DNA of 35,675 nt from Minisyncoccota bacterium (GCA_025453495.1 JALOQM010000006.1:1-35675), one strand, 5' to 3'. Shown: positions 26,084 through 34,711, counted from the first letter of the stretch. Numbers and translations are program-made. The notes: generated by a model from the sequence alone, not told the origin.

Positions 26084-26115
26084 AAAAACCGCTTCTAATT
26101 TTGGGGCGGTTTTTT
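26084..26115 (+). terminator. Terminator after the XRE regulator
   Basis: AAAAACCGC pairs with GCGGTTTTT around a 13-base loop, followed by a T-tract. Confidence 0.75.
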
Positions 26116-26178
26116 CTATGTTGCTATTATAAATAATTTATGGTAAAGTATTTTTTAGTATAAACTAAATCTACTACC

Positions 26179-26538
26179 ATGAGTGAAAAAATGAAATACA
26201 GTGGAACACTCTTCCTTGAATGGAATGATCCTCTCAAACCGCGCTTAATGCTAAGAGCCAATAATGGTCATAAGTATCCAATTTTAAACGATGACGACCT
26301 GGTTATTTTCAAAAAGGAAACAGGCGAAGAGTTGGTTAAATTATGGGAAGGAAGTGTTCGCATCAGTACACATAAGTCTACCTTTTCTCTTTTTGTAGGT
26401 TCTTTTGAAAAAAACTTCATTGTTGAAATGGGAATTATTGAAAATATCGATGCAGAAATTATGAAACGTTCTTTTTTAGAAGAAGTTCCGGCTGAACTTC
26501 ATACTAAAGGAGAGCATGCTGTATGGCTTGATGGTTAA
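26179..26538 (+). CDS. Hypothetical 119-residue protein
   Basis: Not recognised. It has a beta-rich pattern (GTLFLEWNDPLKPRLMLRAN; VRISTHKSTFSLFVGSFEKNFIVEMGII), no Cys, no membrane helix and an acidic C-terminus. It is convergent with tsaD and shares a bidirectional terminator with it. TATAAA at 26159 could be its -10 box. No Shine-Dalgarno is seen. Confidence 0.6.
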   Translation: MSEKMKYSGTLFLEWNDPLKPRLMLRANNGHKYPILNDDDLVIFKKETGEELVKLWEGSVRISTHKSTFSLFVGSFEKNFIVEMGIIENIDAEIMKRSFLEEVPAELHTKGEHAVWLDG

Positions 26539-26552
26539 TTGAATTTCATACC

Positions 26553-26591
26553 ACAGACGATCAATATATACTCTATTGGTCGTCTGTTTTA
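26553..26591. terminator. Bidirectional terminator between 26179 gene and tsaD
   Basis: ACAGACGATCAATA pairs with TATTGGTCGTCTGT over 14 positions (one U-G) with a 7-base loop; TTTT follows on the plus strand. Confidence 0.7.
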
Positions 26592-27815
26592 TTGTAGTCG
26601 CATACCACCATCCGCTTTGATTGATGCGAGTGGTACACCTTCTCGCCCAGAGGTTTTCCCAAGCGTTTTGCGCTTGAGAAATCTAAAGTACCCCGCAATC
26701 CCGATCATAAGCGCATTGTCTGTTGAGAGATCTTTGCGTGGGAAGTACAGGGCAAGTTTTGGAAAATCTTTTTTTTGTGCTGAGCGGAATGCATCCTCAA
26801 GTGCGCTATTACTTGCGACACCACCGCCAAGTAGGAGTGTCTTTGCCTTGTATGTTGTGACCGCACGCATGGTTTTCTTTAGGAGGACATCGACAACAGC
26901 ATTTTGAAATGCATAGGCAATATCTTTTTTTATTTGTGTATCAAGTGTACCAAGGTCTCGTATGAGATAGAGTACAGCAGTCTTCAGTCCCGAGAAAGAG
27001 AAGTCGAAGTTTTGCGTATGGAGCATGGGACGGGGAAGTATGATCTTTGGATTCTCTTTTCCTTCTTTTGCAAGGCGAGATATCTCAGGGCCACCAGGAT
27101 AGGGAAGTCCAAGCATACGCGCTACTTTATCGAATGCTTCACCAGCAGCATCATCGACAGTCTCACCGACGATCGTATAGTGCATCCAATTTTTAGCAAC
27201 CACAATCTCTGTGTGTCCGCCTGAGACGAGAAGTGAGACCGCAGGGAAGGCGACTGGTTGAATAGACTCTCTCTGAGAAGGGCGTTTATTTTTCTCTGAT
27301 GTCTTTTTTTGTAGCGCTATGATGGATGAGACGATATGTCCTTCCATATGGTTAACCGGCATCACTGGGATATTCCAAGCGATCGCCAGTGCCTTGGCAA
27401 AGCTGATTCCAACCCAGAGTGCAGGCTCGAGTCCGGGACCATTTGTGACAGCAATGAGGTCAATTTTTGGTTTTTTTATTTTTGGAATGTATACAAGGAA
27501 TTGCTCGAGGAGTTCTGGTTCACGCATGAGTATCTTTTGTATCTTTTTGATCTGCGCTTTTGTAAGTGTTTCTTTTTTGCTCTTTTTCTCAAGGCGTGCA
27601 GTATGGAGAATCTTTTTGAGTACCGGTATAGCGTTTTTGGCATGCTCACGCTTGGCCATCATAGGGAAGACACCACCAAACTGTGCGTGAATGGCGATCT
27701 GCGAAGAGACTTCATTGGCAAGGATGGTAAATGCCGGCTTTTTTAAACTGCCTGAAGCTTTGAGTACTGAAAGTGCTGTCTCGTCACAAGATGTCTCAAT
27801 AGAGAGGATATGCAT
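26589..27815 (-). CDS. tsaD: tRNA threonylcarbamoyltransferase TsaD (Kae1/Gcp)
   Basis: Transfers threonylcarbamoyl to A37 of ANN-decoding tRNAs together with TsaB/TsaE. The ASKHA ATPase fold shows ILSIETSCDETALSVL at the start, TNGPGLEPALWVGISFAKALA, the metal-binding HMEGH motif (VNHMEGHIVSS), LLVSGGHTEIVV, and FSFSGLKTAVLYLI. At 408 residues it exceeds the usual 340. The excess is mainly a Lys-rich insert of about 40 residues after HAKNAIPVLKKIL (KKSKKETLTKAQIKKIQKIL) plus KKTSEKNKRPSQRES. Promoter boxes end six bases before the ATG. Confidence 0.95.
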   Translation of the reverse strand: MHILSIETSCDETALSVLKASGSLKKPAFTILANEVSSQIAIHAQFGGVFPMMAKREHAKNAIPVLKKILHTARLEKKSKKETLTKAQIKKIQKILMREPELLEQFLVYIPKIKKPKIDLIAVTNGPGLEPALWVGISFAKALAIAWNIPVMPVNHMEGHIVSSIIALQKKTSEKNKRPSQRESIQPVAFPAVSLLVSGGHTEIVVAKNWMHYTIVGETVDDAAGEAFDKVARMLGLPYPGGPEISRLAKEGKENPKIILPRPMLHTQNFDFSFSGLKTAVLYLIRDLGTLDTQIKKDIAYAFQNAVVDVLLKKTMRAVTTYKAKTLLLGGGVASNSALEDAFRSAQKKDFPKLALYFPRKDLSTDNALMIGIAGYFRFLKRKTLGKTSGREGVPLASIKADGGMRLQ

Positions 27816-27849
27816 GCAAATATACTAGCAGAAATAGGCAGTATTTCAA
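27816..27849 (-). promoter_or_regulatory. tsaD promoter, leaderless
   Basis: TTGAAA (27849-27844), 16-base spacer ending TGC, TAGTAT (27827-27822), ATTTGC, then ATG at 27815. Confidence 0.7.
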
Positions 27850-27923
27850 TTTATTTGACATCACCTTCTTGGTGTTATATTCTTGGCTAGGAATTTTCAA
27901 AAAATAAAAAAACTTCAGCAATT

Positions 27924-28352
27924 ATGGATAAATCAGATTTCGAACCTATCGCCATACTCTTTGTTGGTAACGATAGTCGTGTACCACCTGCTTGCGAAAA
28001 AATCATTATTGATGCAATTTCTAACATGTCGGACATTGAGCCACTTGTTTTTGGAACTGTAAGTGAGCTTGATGAGTGGATTGGACAAAGTGTACACACT
28101 TCACGGAGTATTATTCTTTCAAGCTCGATCAATAGTGCAGATGGTATGCAAGTGATTTCTATGCATGTTGCAGAACGTGTCGCTACTATTTTTGTTGTAA
28201 ATATTGCTGGTGAACAGCAAATCATCAGAGAAGCAGAAAAAAATAAAAAAGTTACTATTTTGTCGTTTACGCCTGGTATGGTGTATCACACATTAGCTAC
28301 TGATATTATTAATGCAATTACACAAAAAAATGCACAGCCTGCTAATCGCTGA
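27924..28352 (+). CDS. Hypothetical protein, possibly receiver-like fold
   Basis: 142 residues with an alternating strand/helix pattern. IAILFVGNDSRVPPACEKIIIDAI opens it, RSIILSSSINSADGMQVISM sits in the middle, and ATIFVVNIAG then KKVTILSFTPGMV follow. This resembles a CheY-like layout, but the central phospho-acceptor Asp is not evident (SSSIN), so any relation would be to a degenerate receiver. A TTGACA at 27854 with TATATT 15 bases on gives a leader of about 45 bases containing AGGA; this is one of the few genes here with a conventional 5' UTR. Confidence in the fold is low. Confidence 0.6.
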   Translation: MDKSDFEPIAILFVGNDSRVPPACEKIIIDAISNMSDIEPLVFGTVSELDEWIGQSVHTSRSIILSSSINSADGMQVISMHVAERVATIFVVNIAGEQQIIREAEKNKKVTILSFTPGMVYHTLATDIINAITQKNAQPANR

Positions 28353-28403
28353 TATGAGAGTACTGGAACAGCTCTATACAATTCGTTTTGACTGTAGTAT
28401 ACT

Positions 28404-28496
28404 AAGTAGCAGTTGCTGTTCTTTTCTTGGTATTGCGCGGTAGTGTGTGTTCTGCGCAAGACCCTCGAAACCGGCCCAAGTGGCCGGTTTCTTTTT
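28404..28496 (+). ncRNA. Candidate small RNA with terminator
   Basis: After a TATACT box (28398-28403) a non-coding stretch of about 90 bases holds a short CAG-TTG-CTG hairpin, a TTGCGC...GCGCAA stem (28433-28459) and then a strong terminator: GAAACCGGCC and GGCCGGTTTC with loop CAAGT, followed by TTTTT (28467-28496). There is no ORF of note. It does not match the SRP, tmRNA, RNase P or 6S features I know. The -35 box is unclear. It could instead be the 3' UTR of the 27924 gene. Confidence 0.4.
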
Positions 28497-28529
28497 ATTA
28501 TGGTGTTTTTTTGCTACCATGCATAAAAA

Positions 28530-29102
28530 ATGAAAAAATCTATTATTTCGATAAATGGTTTTCCTGGTAGTGGTAAATCAAGCACAGCAAATGGTGTGGC
28601 AAAAGCACTCGACTATAAACGTTTTTCGTCGGGTGATTTTATGCGTAATGCTGCTATCTCAAAAGGTGTTTCTCTCAATGCATTTTCTAGTATGGCAGAA
28701 AAAGATCCTTCGATTGATTATATGATCGATGCGGAAGTGAAACGTGCAGGAACTATGGAAAATTTGGTGATTGATTCACGATTAGCATTTCATTGGATAC
28801 CAGAGTCTTTTAAAGTCTATTTGGTACTTCCATCCGAGATTGCAAAAGAGCGAGTCCTCAATAATCTCAAGGAGAATGAGCTTCGCAAAAGAAGCGAGTA
28901 TGCACCAACAAGGGACGAGGTCTATCAAAAAATCACTGAGCGTTTGGCAAGCGAAAAAAAGCGCTATAAAGAGCTGTATAATATTGATCACACTGATAAG
29001 AATAATTATGATCTTGTTGTTGATACAAATACCAATACTCTCGAAGAAGTTATTCAACTAGTTGTAAAAGAATATAAGAAGTGGCAGCAATTAGAGAACT
29101 AA
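28530..29102 (+). CDS. Cytidylate-kinase-like P-loop nucleoside monophosphate kinase
   Basis: 190 residues. Walker A is NGFPGSGKSS at residues 9-18. FSSGDFMRNAA and VIDSRLAFHWIP correspond to the NMP-binding regions, and RSEYAPTRDEV precedes the C-terminal helices. The pattern is closest to the short archaeal-type cytidylate kinases (CMP/dCMP + ATP) and adenylate-kinase relatives. An alternative is a kinase of another small substrate. A TG-C-TACCAT box lies 9 bases before the ATG. It is monocistronic, with tRNA-Val convergent downstream. Confidence 0.75.
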   Translation: MKKSIISINGFPGSGKSSTANGVAKALDYKRFSSGDFMRNAAISKGVSLNAFSSMAEKDPSIDYMIDAEVKRAGTMENLVIDSRLAFHWIPESFKVYLVLPSEIAKERVLNNLKENELRKRSEYAPTRDEVYQKITERLASEKKRYKELYNIDHTDKNNYDLVVDTNTNTLEEVIQLVVKEYKKWQQLEN

Positions 29103-29132
29103 TGTAGAGTCTAGATACTCTCTCATTTTTAT

Positions 29133-29208
29133 TGGTGCGCGATAAGGGATTCGAACCCCTGGCCTTCCCCACGTCAAGGGGACGCTCTACCAACTGAGCT
29201 AACCGCGC
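29133..29208 (-). tRNA. tRNA-Val (GAC)
   Basis: Cloverleaf on the minus strand: acceptor GCGCGGT with ATCGCGC (one G-U), D arm TAGCTCAGTTGGTAGAGC, anticodon arm TCCCC-TTGACGT-GGGGA with anticodon GAC, T arm AGGGGTTCGAATCCCTT. Discriminator A is followed by an encoded CCA, unlike the other two tRNAs in the window. Confidence 0.95.
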
Positions 29209-29331
29209 AAATTGTATTGGTTTTCAAATACAAAAGGTACTCTAGCACGGAACTGATCCTGAGTAAATAATTGTTTTGATCTATTCGAAATATAATATAT
29301 TGTAAAAAAGTATAAAAAATAACTCATAATA

Positions 29332-29359
29332 AAAAACGTCTTCATACGAAGACGTTTTT
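29332..29359 (-). terminator. Terminator of the thioredoxin-dsbB operon
   Basis: AAAAACGTCTTC and GAAGACGTTTTT are perfect complements with loop ATAC. A and T runs on both sides allow function in either direction; the only gene adjacent on this side is dsbB. Confidence 0.75.
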
Positions 29360-29368
29360 GTGTTTAAG

Positions 29369-29896
29369 TTATTTCCGCTTAGGTAGAAGCAGTGCAATTA
29401 CGAGTATAAATGATGTGAGTGAGAGCATCGGGATTGTCATATAGCCAAACTCAATAAATGGGATTTGACCGCACACTGAAATACCATCCGCACCTATATC
29501 ACACGCAAGAGCACCCACATTAAACATTTGACCGTAGTAGTGATAAAGAGCGATACCACCCCCAATACTAGAGAGTCCGAGTGCAATTTTTCGAGCAAGT
29601 ATGCTTTCTCTAAAAAGCAGTACACCAAGTACGGCTACTTGTGGGTAGAGAAAGAATCGTTGAACATAGCAGAGAGTGCATGGTGCAAAGCCGATGACAT
29701 CGGAATACACAAGACTAAACACTGTACCAAAAAGCGCTGTTAAAAATGCCAATATGATGCTATACCGCTTTGCCACACGGTTCACATACCAGTCTTTTTT
29801 GAAGATAAGAGATGCAAGTAGTAGCAGGGTGACTACTTGCGCGAGAATACCAAATAATGAAACAACGACATTAAAGTTTTGTGCAAATGGACTCAT
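29369..29896 (-). CDS. Disulfide bond formation protein DsbB/BdbC-like
   Basis: A 175-residue membrane protein with four to five helices that reoxidises an extracytoplasmic thiol oxidoreductase using quinone. The first redox pair is in PCTLCYVQRFFLYP, the DsbB CxxC signature followed by the conserved Arg. The second pair lies in the loop ALACDIGADGISVC. GLSSIGGGIALYHYYGQ matches the family's third helix. It starts 6 bases after the membrane thioredoxin gene stop, so the two form an oxidase/partner pair, consistent with export of disulfide-containing proteins. Confidence 0.9.
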   Translation of the reverse strand: MSPFAQNFNVVVSLFGILAQVVTLLLLASLIFKKDWYVNRVAKRYSIILAFLTALFGTVFSLVYSDVIGFAPCTLCYVQRFFLYPQVAVLGVLLFRESILARKIALGLSSIGGGIALYHYYGQMFNVGALACDIGADGISVCGQIPFIEFGYMTIPMLSLTSFILVIALLLPKRK

Positions 29897-29902
29897 GGTT
29901 GG

Positions 29903-30277
29903 CTATTGAGGGAGCGCGCAGGATGTCTTTTCTGCAAGTACAGTAAGTGGGACTTCTCCGTTTAGTGTTGTCCCATCAGCAAATGTCCATGTCGGATAAC
30001 TTGCGATACCTTTTTCTTTGCAAATATTTGTCTGACCTCGGCCGTCTGGGGTAGAGCACTCAATGTACGGAAGGAGTTTTTGTGACTTACCAAATGACTT
30101 CTTTTGGGTTTGGCAGTGTGGACACCAGAATGCTCCATAAAACTGTGCACCCGAATCTTTGACGCAGGTTGCAAAGCCATCAAGTGGGCCAGGTGCTTGT
30201 GAATAGCGAACAAGTGCGTATATGCCGCCACCGATGAGTACGAGAATAATGATCCAGATTGTGAGTTTTTTTGCCAT
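29903..30277 (-). CDS. Membrane-anchored thioredoxin-fold protein (DsbA-like partner)
   Basis: 124 residues. An N-terminal membrane anchor (LTIWIIILVLIGGGIYALV, residues 5-23) is followed by a compact thioredoxin domain with redox motif FYGAFWCPHCQTQKKSFG (CPHC as in DsbA) and the cis-Pro segment IASYPTWTFADG. The domain is the size and type often fused to VKOR-family oxidoreductases, but here its partner is the separate DsbB downstream. It probably donates disulfides to exported proteins. Extra Cys pairs (ATCVKDS, ECSTPDGRGQTNIC) may be structural. Confidence 0.88.
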   Translation of the reverse strand: MAKKLTIWIIILVLIGGGIYALVRYSQAPGPLDGFATCVKDSGAQFYGAFWCPHCQTQKKSFGKSQKLLPYIECSTPDGRGQTNICKEKGIASYPTWTFADGTTLNGEVPLTVLAEKTSCALPQ

Positions 30278-30420
30278 GTATAGTAACTATGTTATGTGTA
30301 ATGCAGTCTAGTATACATTAATATAAGCTATGTTGCATCAGTGTGTTTTCACACCACACACAGTACTGTTTCTAAGTTAGTGCAGTAGCACCTTTTTGCA
30401 TTTATTGGTTGCCATTAGCG

Positions 30421-30435
30421 TGGTATAGTATTGAA
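30421..30435 (+). promoter_or_regulatory. Carotenoid operon promoter, leaderless
   Basis: TG-G-TATAGT then ATTGAA then the ATG at 30436. The GTGGTATAGT core is identical to the one in front of the UbiA gene on the opposite strand at 34711, hinting at shared promoter recognition for both ends of the cassette. Confidence 0.6.
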
Positions 30436-31458
30436 ATGCATTTCTCTGAATTTCGTACTTGGTTTAATAGCAGTTTTTCTGATTTATTACTCAAAAAAGC
30501 TCATGCATTTTCTGCAATCGGAAGCGGTGTTGATGTCTTGCCTATTGCTTCTTATGTTGCTTCGATCGCACAAGATGGAAAGCGATTCCGCCCATTTTTG
30601 GCATATTGTGCAAGCGGTCTCACCACCGATGAACGTGACAAACATTTTTTGCTATTTGCAGCTATCGAACTCCTGCATATATTTGCGCTGATTCATGACG
30701 ATATAATGGACGGAGCAGACACTCGACATGGTATTGTCTCTGCTCATAAGAAATTTACCAAATTATATGGTGATACAATCTCCAGTTCGATCGGTATACT
30801 GCTTGGTGACATTGCATTTACATGGGCGTACGAGTGTCTTTTTGAATATATGCAGGCATTTCCGAAATTTCAGTCTCGTATCATAGAAGAATATACCAGG
30901 CTTCTGCAAGAGGTTACTCATGGTCAGCTACTAGATATTCTTTCGCCTGCGCAACAGCCACTTGGTATAAAAGCAATTGTCGAGAAAATGACACTGAAAA
31001 CTGCACGTTACTCTTTTGTGCAACCGATGCGCATAGGATTTATCATTTCCGGCGACCATGCCGCTGATCAATTATTTGCTGAAGCATACGGTATATCGAT
31101 CGGTATTGGGTTTCAATTGCAAGATGACGTACTAGACACACTCCCTGGTTCTCAAACTGGAAAAACACGATTTGTTGACATACGATCTGGGCAACAGACG
31201 CTGATTTCATGGTATATGCGTCATCATGCAGACACTCTTTATCAAGAAAAGTTTCTAAAAGTGTTTGGTGTAGCTGACCTGTCTCCAGCTGCTGAAGATG
31301 ATTTGGCAGAACTTCTCGAATCTTCTGGTGCATTGCCGTATGTGCGTACGCAATCGGAACAGTATTTTAATCAAGCCTTTGAAGCAGTGCATACTGATAG
31401 ACAAGATGCGCAACTATGGCAAGAGATACTCAATTTCGTTCGACAACGCAAAAAATAA
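30436..31458 (+). CDS. crtE: Geranylgeranyl/farnesyl diphosphate synthase (short-chain prenyltransferase)
   Basis: Condenses IPP with allylic diphosphates to give C15-C20 chains, the carotenoid precursors. The track start (30409) lies upstream of the promoter; from 30436 the protein has 340 residues. Visible motifs: GKRFRP at 49-54, the first Asp-rich motif DDIMD at 88-92 without a two-residue insert, a KTARYSF region, and the second Asp-rich motif GFQLQDDVLD near 225. Phe at -5 and Ala at -4 of the first motif resemble archaeal type geranylgeranyl synthases, fitting C20 for phytoene, but length control should be tested. It is the first gene of crtE-crtB-crtI. Confidence 0.9.
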   Translation: MHFSEFRTWFNSSFSDLLLKKAHAFSAIGSGVDVLPIASYVASIAQDGKRFRPFLAYCASGLTTDERDKHFLLFAAIELLHIFALIHDDIMDGADTRHGIVSAHKKFTKLYGDTISSSIGILLGDIAFTWAYECLFEYMQAFPKFQSRIIEEYTRLLQEVTHGQLLDILSPAQQPLGIKAIVEKMTLKTARYSFVQPMRIGFIISGDHAADQLFAEAYGISIGIGFQLQDDVLDTLPGSQTGKTRFVDIRSGQQTLISWYMRHHADTLYQEKFLKVFGVADLSPAAEDDLAELLESSGALPYVRTQSEQYFNQAFEAVHTDRQDAQLWQEILNFVRQRKK

Positions 31459-31460
31459 CT

Positions 31461-32312
31461 ATGGCGAAACAACCACTGGTAAAGCGTATGCAGTCTAGTA
31501 TCAAAAAGTACGGCAGAGGGTATTATCGCGCAACGTTTTTATTCCCTCGAAAAATCAGGGAGGCTACGTGGGCGTATTATAGATTTGTCCGAGTACCAGA
31601 TGAAATCGTCGACAGTGGAGAATCTATTGACCCTACTGCTGGTCTTTCGGCATGGGTCAGCGCATGGACTGCTGTTCTTCACGGAGAAAATGAGGCGCCA
31701 GATGCGTCACTTATAACTTTCAGGCAGGTTATGCAAGAGTATAAAATCCCGACAGAATACTCATTTGATTTTTTGAAATCCATGGAACAAGATCTTACCG
31801 TCTCTCGATATCGAACATATGTAGATCTCAAGCAGTATATGTACGGCTCTGCTGTTGTAGTTGGGTATACAATGAGTCATATTATTGGATTTCAGGATGG
31901 TGCACTGCCGTATGCGCGAGCTCTTGCAGAGGCCTTTCAAATGACCAACTTTCTTCGAGATATTAAAGAAGACTACAATAGACGCGGGCGTATTTATCTG
32001 CCAGTCGAAGACATGGTGCGATATGCTGTCACAGAATCACATATTCGCGAAGAGCGAGTAGATGCTGCATGGCGTGCGCTTATGCAGTTTGAGATTGCGC
32101 GTACCCGCGCATTGTACGAAACAGGAGTCGCAGGTATCAGATACTTACATCCACAGGGAAGGAGAGCAGTATATGCAGCAGCTCTTATATATAAGCAGAT
32201 CCTCGATACAATTGAAAAGAATGAGTATGATGTCTTCACGTGTCGCGCAATAGTGAGCCCTTTTCAAAAAACAGTGCTATTATTGAAAGCGCTATGCAAA
32301 AGAAATCTGTAA
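31461..32312 (+). CDS. crtB: Phytoene synthase (squalene/phytoene synthase family)
   Basis: Joins two geranylgeranyl diphosphates head to head into phytoene. The start MAKQPLVK is 2 bases after the crtE stop; the track's extra 15 residues overlap crtE. The family's first Asp-rich segment appears as WAYYRFVRVPDEIVDSGE near residue 38, and the second as QMTNFLRDIKEDYNRRGRIYLP near 165. YMYGSAVVVGYTMSHIIG corresponds to the conserved YxxxVAGxVG helix. 283 residues is a normal length. The 3' end overlaps crtI by 19 bases. Confidence 0.93.
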   Translation: MAKQPLVKRMQSSIKKYGRGYYRATFLFPRKIREATWAYYRFVRVPDEIVDSGESIDPTAGLSAWVSAWTAVLHGENEAPDASLITFRQVMQEYKIPTEYSFDFLKSMEQDLTVSRYRTYVDLKQYMYGSAVVVGYTMSHIIGFQDGALPYARALAEAFQMTNFLRDIKEDYNRRGRIYLPVEDMVRYAVTESHIREERVDAAWRALMQFEIARTRALYETGVAGIRYLHPQGRRAVYAAALIYKQILDTIEKNEYDVFTCRAIVSPFQKTVLLLKALCKRNL

Positions 32313-33799
32313 TCATTATTGGTGGCGGTATTGGTGGACTTGCACTTGCTGGAATGCTCGGCAAAGCTGGCTATAAAGTCACGGTCTTGGAAAAAAATGA
32401 GTCAGTCGGTGGTCGGGCGCGTATATTTCGTCAGAATGGCTTTACATTTGATATGGGACCAAGTTGGTACATGATGCCTGATGTATTTGAGCACTATTTC
32501 AAGATTCTTGGCGAGGATATTCATAGCTACTATGCGCTTAAAAAGCTCTCACCCTCTTATCAGATTACTCTCAAAAGTGACGGTAAAAGCTATTGTTTTT
32601 TTTCTGATATGGAGCGCAATAAGGCGCTTTTTGATCAGGTTGAACCAGGCGCTGGTAATGTCCTTGAAGTATTTCTCAATCAGACAAAACAGCAATACGA
32701 AATCGCAAAACATGCATTCATGTATAAAAATTATGATACTGTATTTGATTTCTTTAATTGGCGCGTACTGACCGAAGGAGCAAAGCTTCCATTGTTTAAA
32801 AAACAGCGTGCCATCATAAACAAAAAGTTCAAGAGTGAAATCTTGCGCAAGGCATTACAATACCAAACTGTCCTTCTCGGTACAGCACCAGGTGATACGC
32901 CAGGCATCTATTCGCTCATGAACTATGTTGATCTTGTGCTTGGAGAATGGTATCCAGATGGTGGTATACACGCAGTACCAAAAGCACTTGAGACGATCGC
33001 GCGTAAATACGGAGCGGAAATTCGTACGAATGCACCAGTTGCAGGTATCATTATCGAAGAGGGGAGTGCAAAAGGGGTACAGCTTGCAACTGATGAATTA
33101 CTTGTTGCAGATATTGTAGTTTCCAACGCTGATGTAGCGTATACCGACCTTACCCTGCTCCCAAAAGCCTATCAAACGAAATCTGAAAAATACTGGAATT
33201 CACGTACGCTCGCACCAAGTGCATTTATCTTGTATCTCGGAGTAAAGGGTGCACTTCCTGGTATTGAACATCACAATCTCCTCTTTACCAAAGATTGGGA
33301 AAAAGGATTTGGTGAGATATTTGCTACACCAACTTGGCCTGAAGATCCTTCAATGTATATCTGTATGCCATCTAAGACCGACCGCTCTGTCGCCCCAGAA
33401 GGACATGAGAATCTTTTTGTTCTTGTGCCTATTGCAGCAGGACTTACCTATACAGAAGATTTTGCGCAGGAGTATGCCAACAAAGTGATTGCTGAGATTG
33501 CAACTTATTACAATATCCCTGACCTTGCTGGTCGTATCGTGGTACAGCGTTCTTATAGCGTCAAAGATTTTATGTCTGACTACAATGCATTTAAGGGTAC
33601 CGCACTCGGACTTGCGCATACACTCTCACAAACTGCCATCTTTCGCCCCAATAATGTGCATCCAAAAGTGAAAAATCTGTTTTATGTTGGTGCAGGGACA
33701 AATCCTGGCATTGGCATGCCAATTTGCCTTATCTCAGCCGAACTTGCCTATAAGCGAATAGAAGGTATACCACATCCCTTTCCATTGGAGCGTATTTAA
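32294..33799 (+). CDS. crtI: Phytoene desaturase (CrtI family)
   Basis: A FAD-dependent enzyme that introduces double bases of conjugation into phytoene, giving neurosporene or lycopene. The start MQKKSVIIIGGGIGGLALAG is chosen because the dinucleotide-binding motif should be at the N-terminus; the track adds 18 residues from crtB overlap. VTVLEKNESVGGRARIFRQNGFTFDMGPSWYMMPDVF is typical, and the C-terminal FAD motif is VGAGTNPGIGMPICLISAELAYKRI. 501 residues. The number of desaturation steps cannot be told from sequence. Alternatives in the family are diapophytoene desaturase and carotene ketolase, less likely next to crtE and crtB. Confidence 0.93.
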   Translation: MQKKSVIIIGGGIGGLALAGMLGKAGYKVTVLEKNESVGGRARIFRQNGFTFDMGPSWYMMPDVFEHYFKILGEDIHSYYALKKLSPSYQITLKSDGKSYCFFSDMERNKALFDQVEPGAGNVLEVFLNQTKQQYEIAKHAFMYKNYDTVFDFFNWRVLTEGAKLPLFKKQRAIINKKFKSEILRKALQYQTVLLGTAPGDTPGIYSLMNYVDLVLGEWYPDGGIHAVPKALETIARKYGAEIRTNAPVAGIIIEEGSAKGVQLATDELLVADIVVSNADVAYTDLTLLPKAYQTKSEKYWNSRTLAPSAFILYLGVKGALPGIEHHNLLFTKDWEKGFGEIFATPTWPEDPSMYICMPSKTDRSVAPEGHENLFVLVPIAAGLTYTEDFAQEYANKVIAEIATYYNIPDLAGRIVVQRSYSVKDFMSDYNAFKGTALGLAHTLSQTAIFRPNNVHPKVKNLFYVGAGTNPGIGMPICLISAELAYKRIEGIPHPFPLERI

Positions 33800-33859
33800 A
33801 ATATTAAAAACTATCTTTTAAAGAGGTTTATATTTTTTACTATATAGCAATATTACAGC

Positions 33860-34711
33860 CTACCAAATATTCTTCGCAAAAAGCTCTATAGATACAGCTG
33901 CACCAATGAGCGTGTTGATGAGTGGGAAGTATGTATAGAGTCGGAAAAGCGCTTCGTCAGTCTCTGCTTTAGTTGAACGATGCATGAAGTATGAGAATGT
34001 GATCGCGCCGATGATACTTGCAACGGGAATGATGTCACGTACGAGATATGCCGCAAGGAGGTAGAGGAACCAGCAGAGGTATATGGTGTTGCGCGCACCG
34101 ATCATGATAGCGATAGTACGAAGTCCTGCCTGGAAGTCTGCCTTGATATCAGGCACTGCACTGTAGGCATGCATCCCTACAGCCCAAAGTATACCCGCGA
34201 TAACTCCGAGCGCAGGGAAGTGTACTCCTCCTGCAAGATAATAACCAAATACTCCTGTTGCGACATAGTGTCCTGCAGAGAAGAGTGAATCGATCACAGG
34301 ACGGACCTTTGCACGGATCGGGTATGCTGAGTACATACTTGCGAAGAACACGAATACGATAAACGAGGTGATGAGAGGGGTGGTAAGCGGGACCAAAAAG
34401 AAAAAGGGGATGTTCGTCAGTATGATCCATTTCCAGAGAGTGCGACTTTTTTCAGGAGTTACAAGGGCTTCATAAGCGTTATCACCCTTTTTAGGATTGA
34501 GTTTGTCAGTCTCGTAATCATAGATGTCATTGATGCCATAAATGAGAATATTGGCCGGGAGAATGAAATAGAATGCAAATACCCAGTATCGCCAGTCAGA
34601 AAAAAATCCAAAGCCGTTGAGTGCTGCCACGGTGCCAACAAGTCCAAAAGTTGCTCCTTCATAGAGCCAGAAGCGCGGGCGCGAGATGCGAATTACTTCA
34701 CTAAGTTTCAC
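33860..34711 (-). CDS. UbiA-family prenyltransferase, lycopene-elongase-like
   Basis: A 283-residue membrane enzyme with about eight helices. The first Asp-rich motif is LPANILIYGINDIYDYETDKLNPKKG near residues 51-75 and the second is AVPDIKADFQAGLRTIA near 187. The phrase LPANxxxYGxNDIxDxxxDxxNPKK is what I recall of lycopene elongases (CrtEb, LbtBC, LyeJ), which add C5 units to lycopene ends to make C45/C50 carotenoids. Other UbiA enzymes make quinones, hemes or archaeal lipids, so the role is inferred from motif plus position opposite crtE-crtB-crtI. The start is GTG, six bases after TATAGT. It is convergent with crtI. Confidence 0.8.
   Translation of the reverse strand: MKLSEVIRISRPRFWLYEGATFGLVGTVAALNGFGFFSDWRYWVFAFYFILPANILIYGINDIYDYETDKLNPKKGDNAYEALVTPEKSRTLWKWIILTNIPFFFLVPLTTPLITSFIVFVFFASMYSAYPIRAKVRPVIDSLFSAGHYVATGVFGYYLAGGVHFPALGVIAGILWAVGMHAYSAVPDIKADFQAGLRTIAIMIGARNTIYLCWFLYLLAAYLVRDIIPVASIIGAITFSYFMHRSTKAETDEALFRLYTYFPLINTLIGAAVSIELFAKNIW

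Noticed and set aside
28404-28496. SRP (4.5S) RNA identity for the candidate small RNA
   Set aside because: The conserved SRP domain-IV pattern (GGUCAGG...AGCAGCC) is not present.
29209-29331. Further tRNA or small gene upstream of tRNA-Val
   Set aside because: No cloverleaf or ORF is found in this AT-rich stretch.
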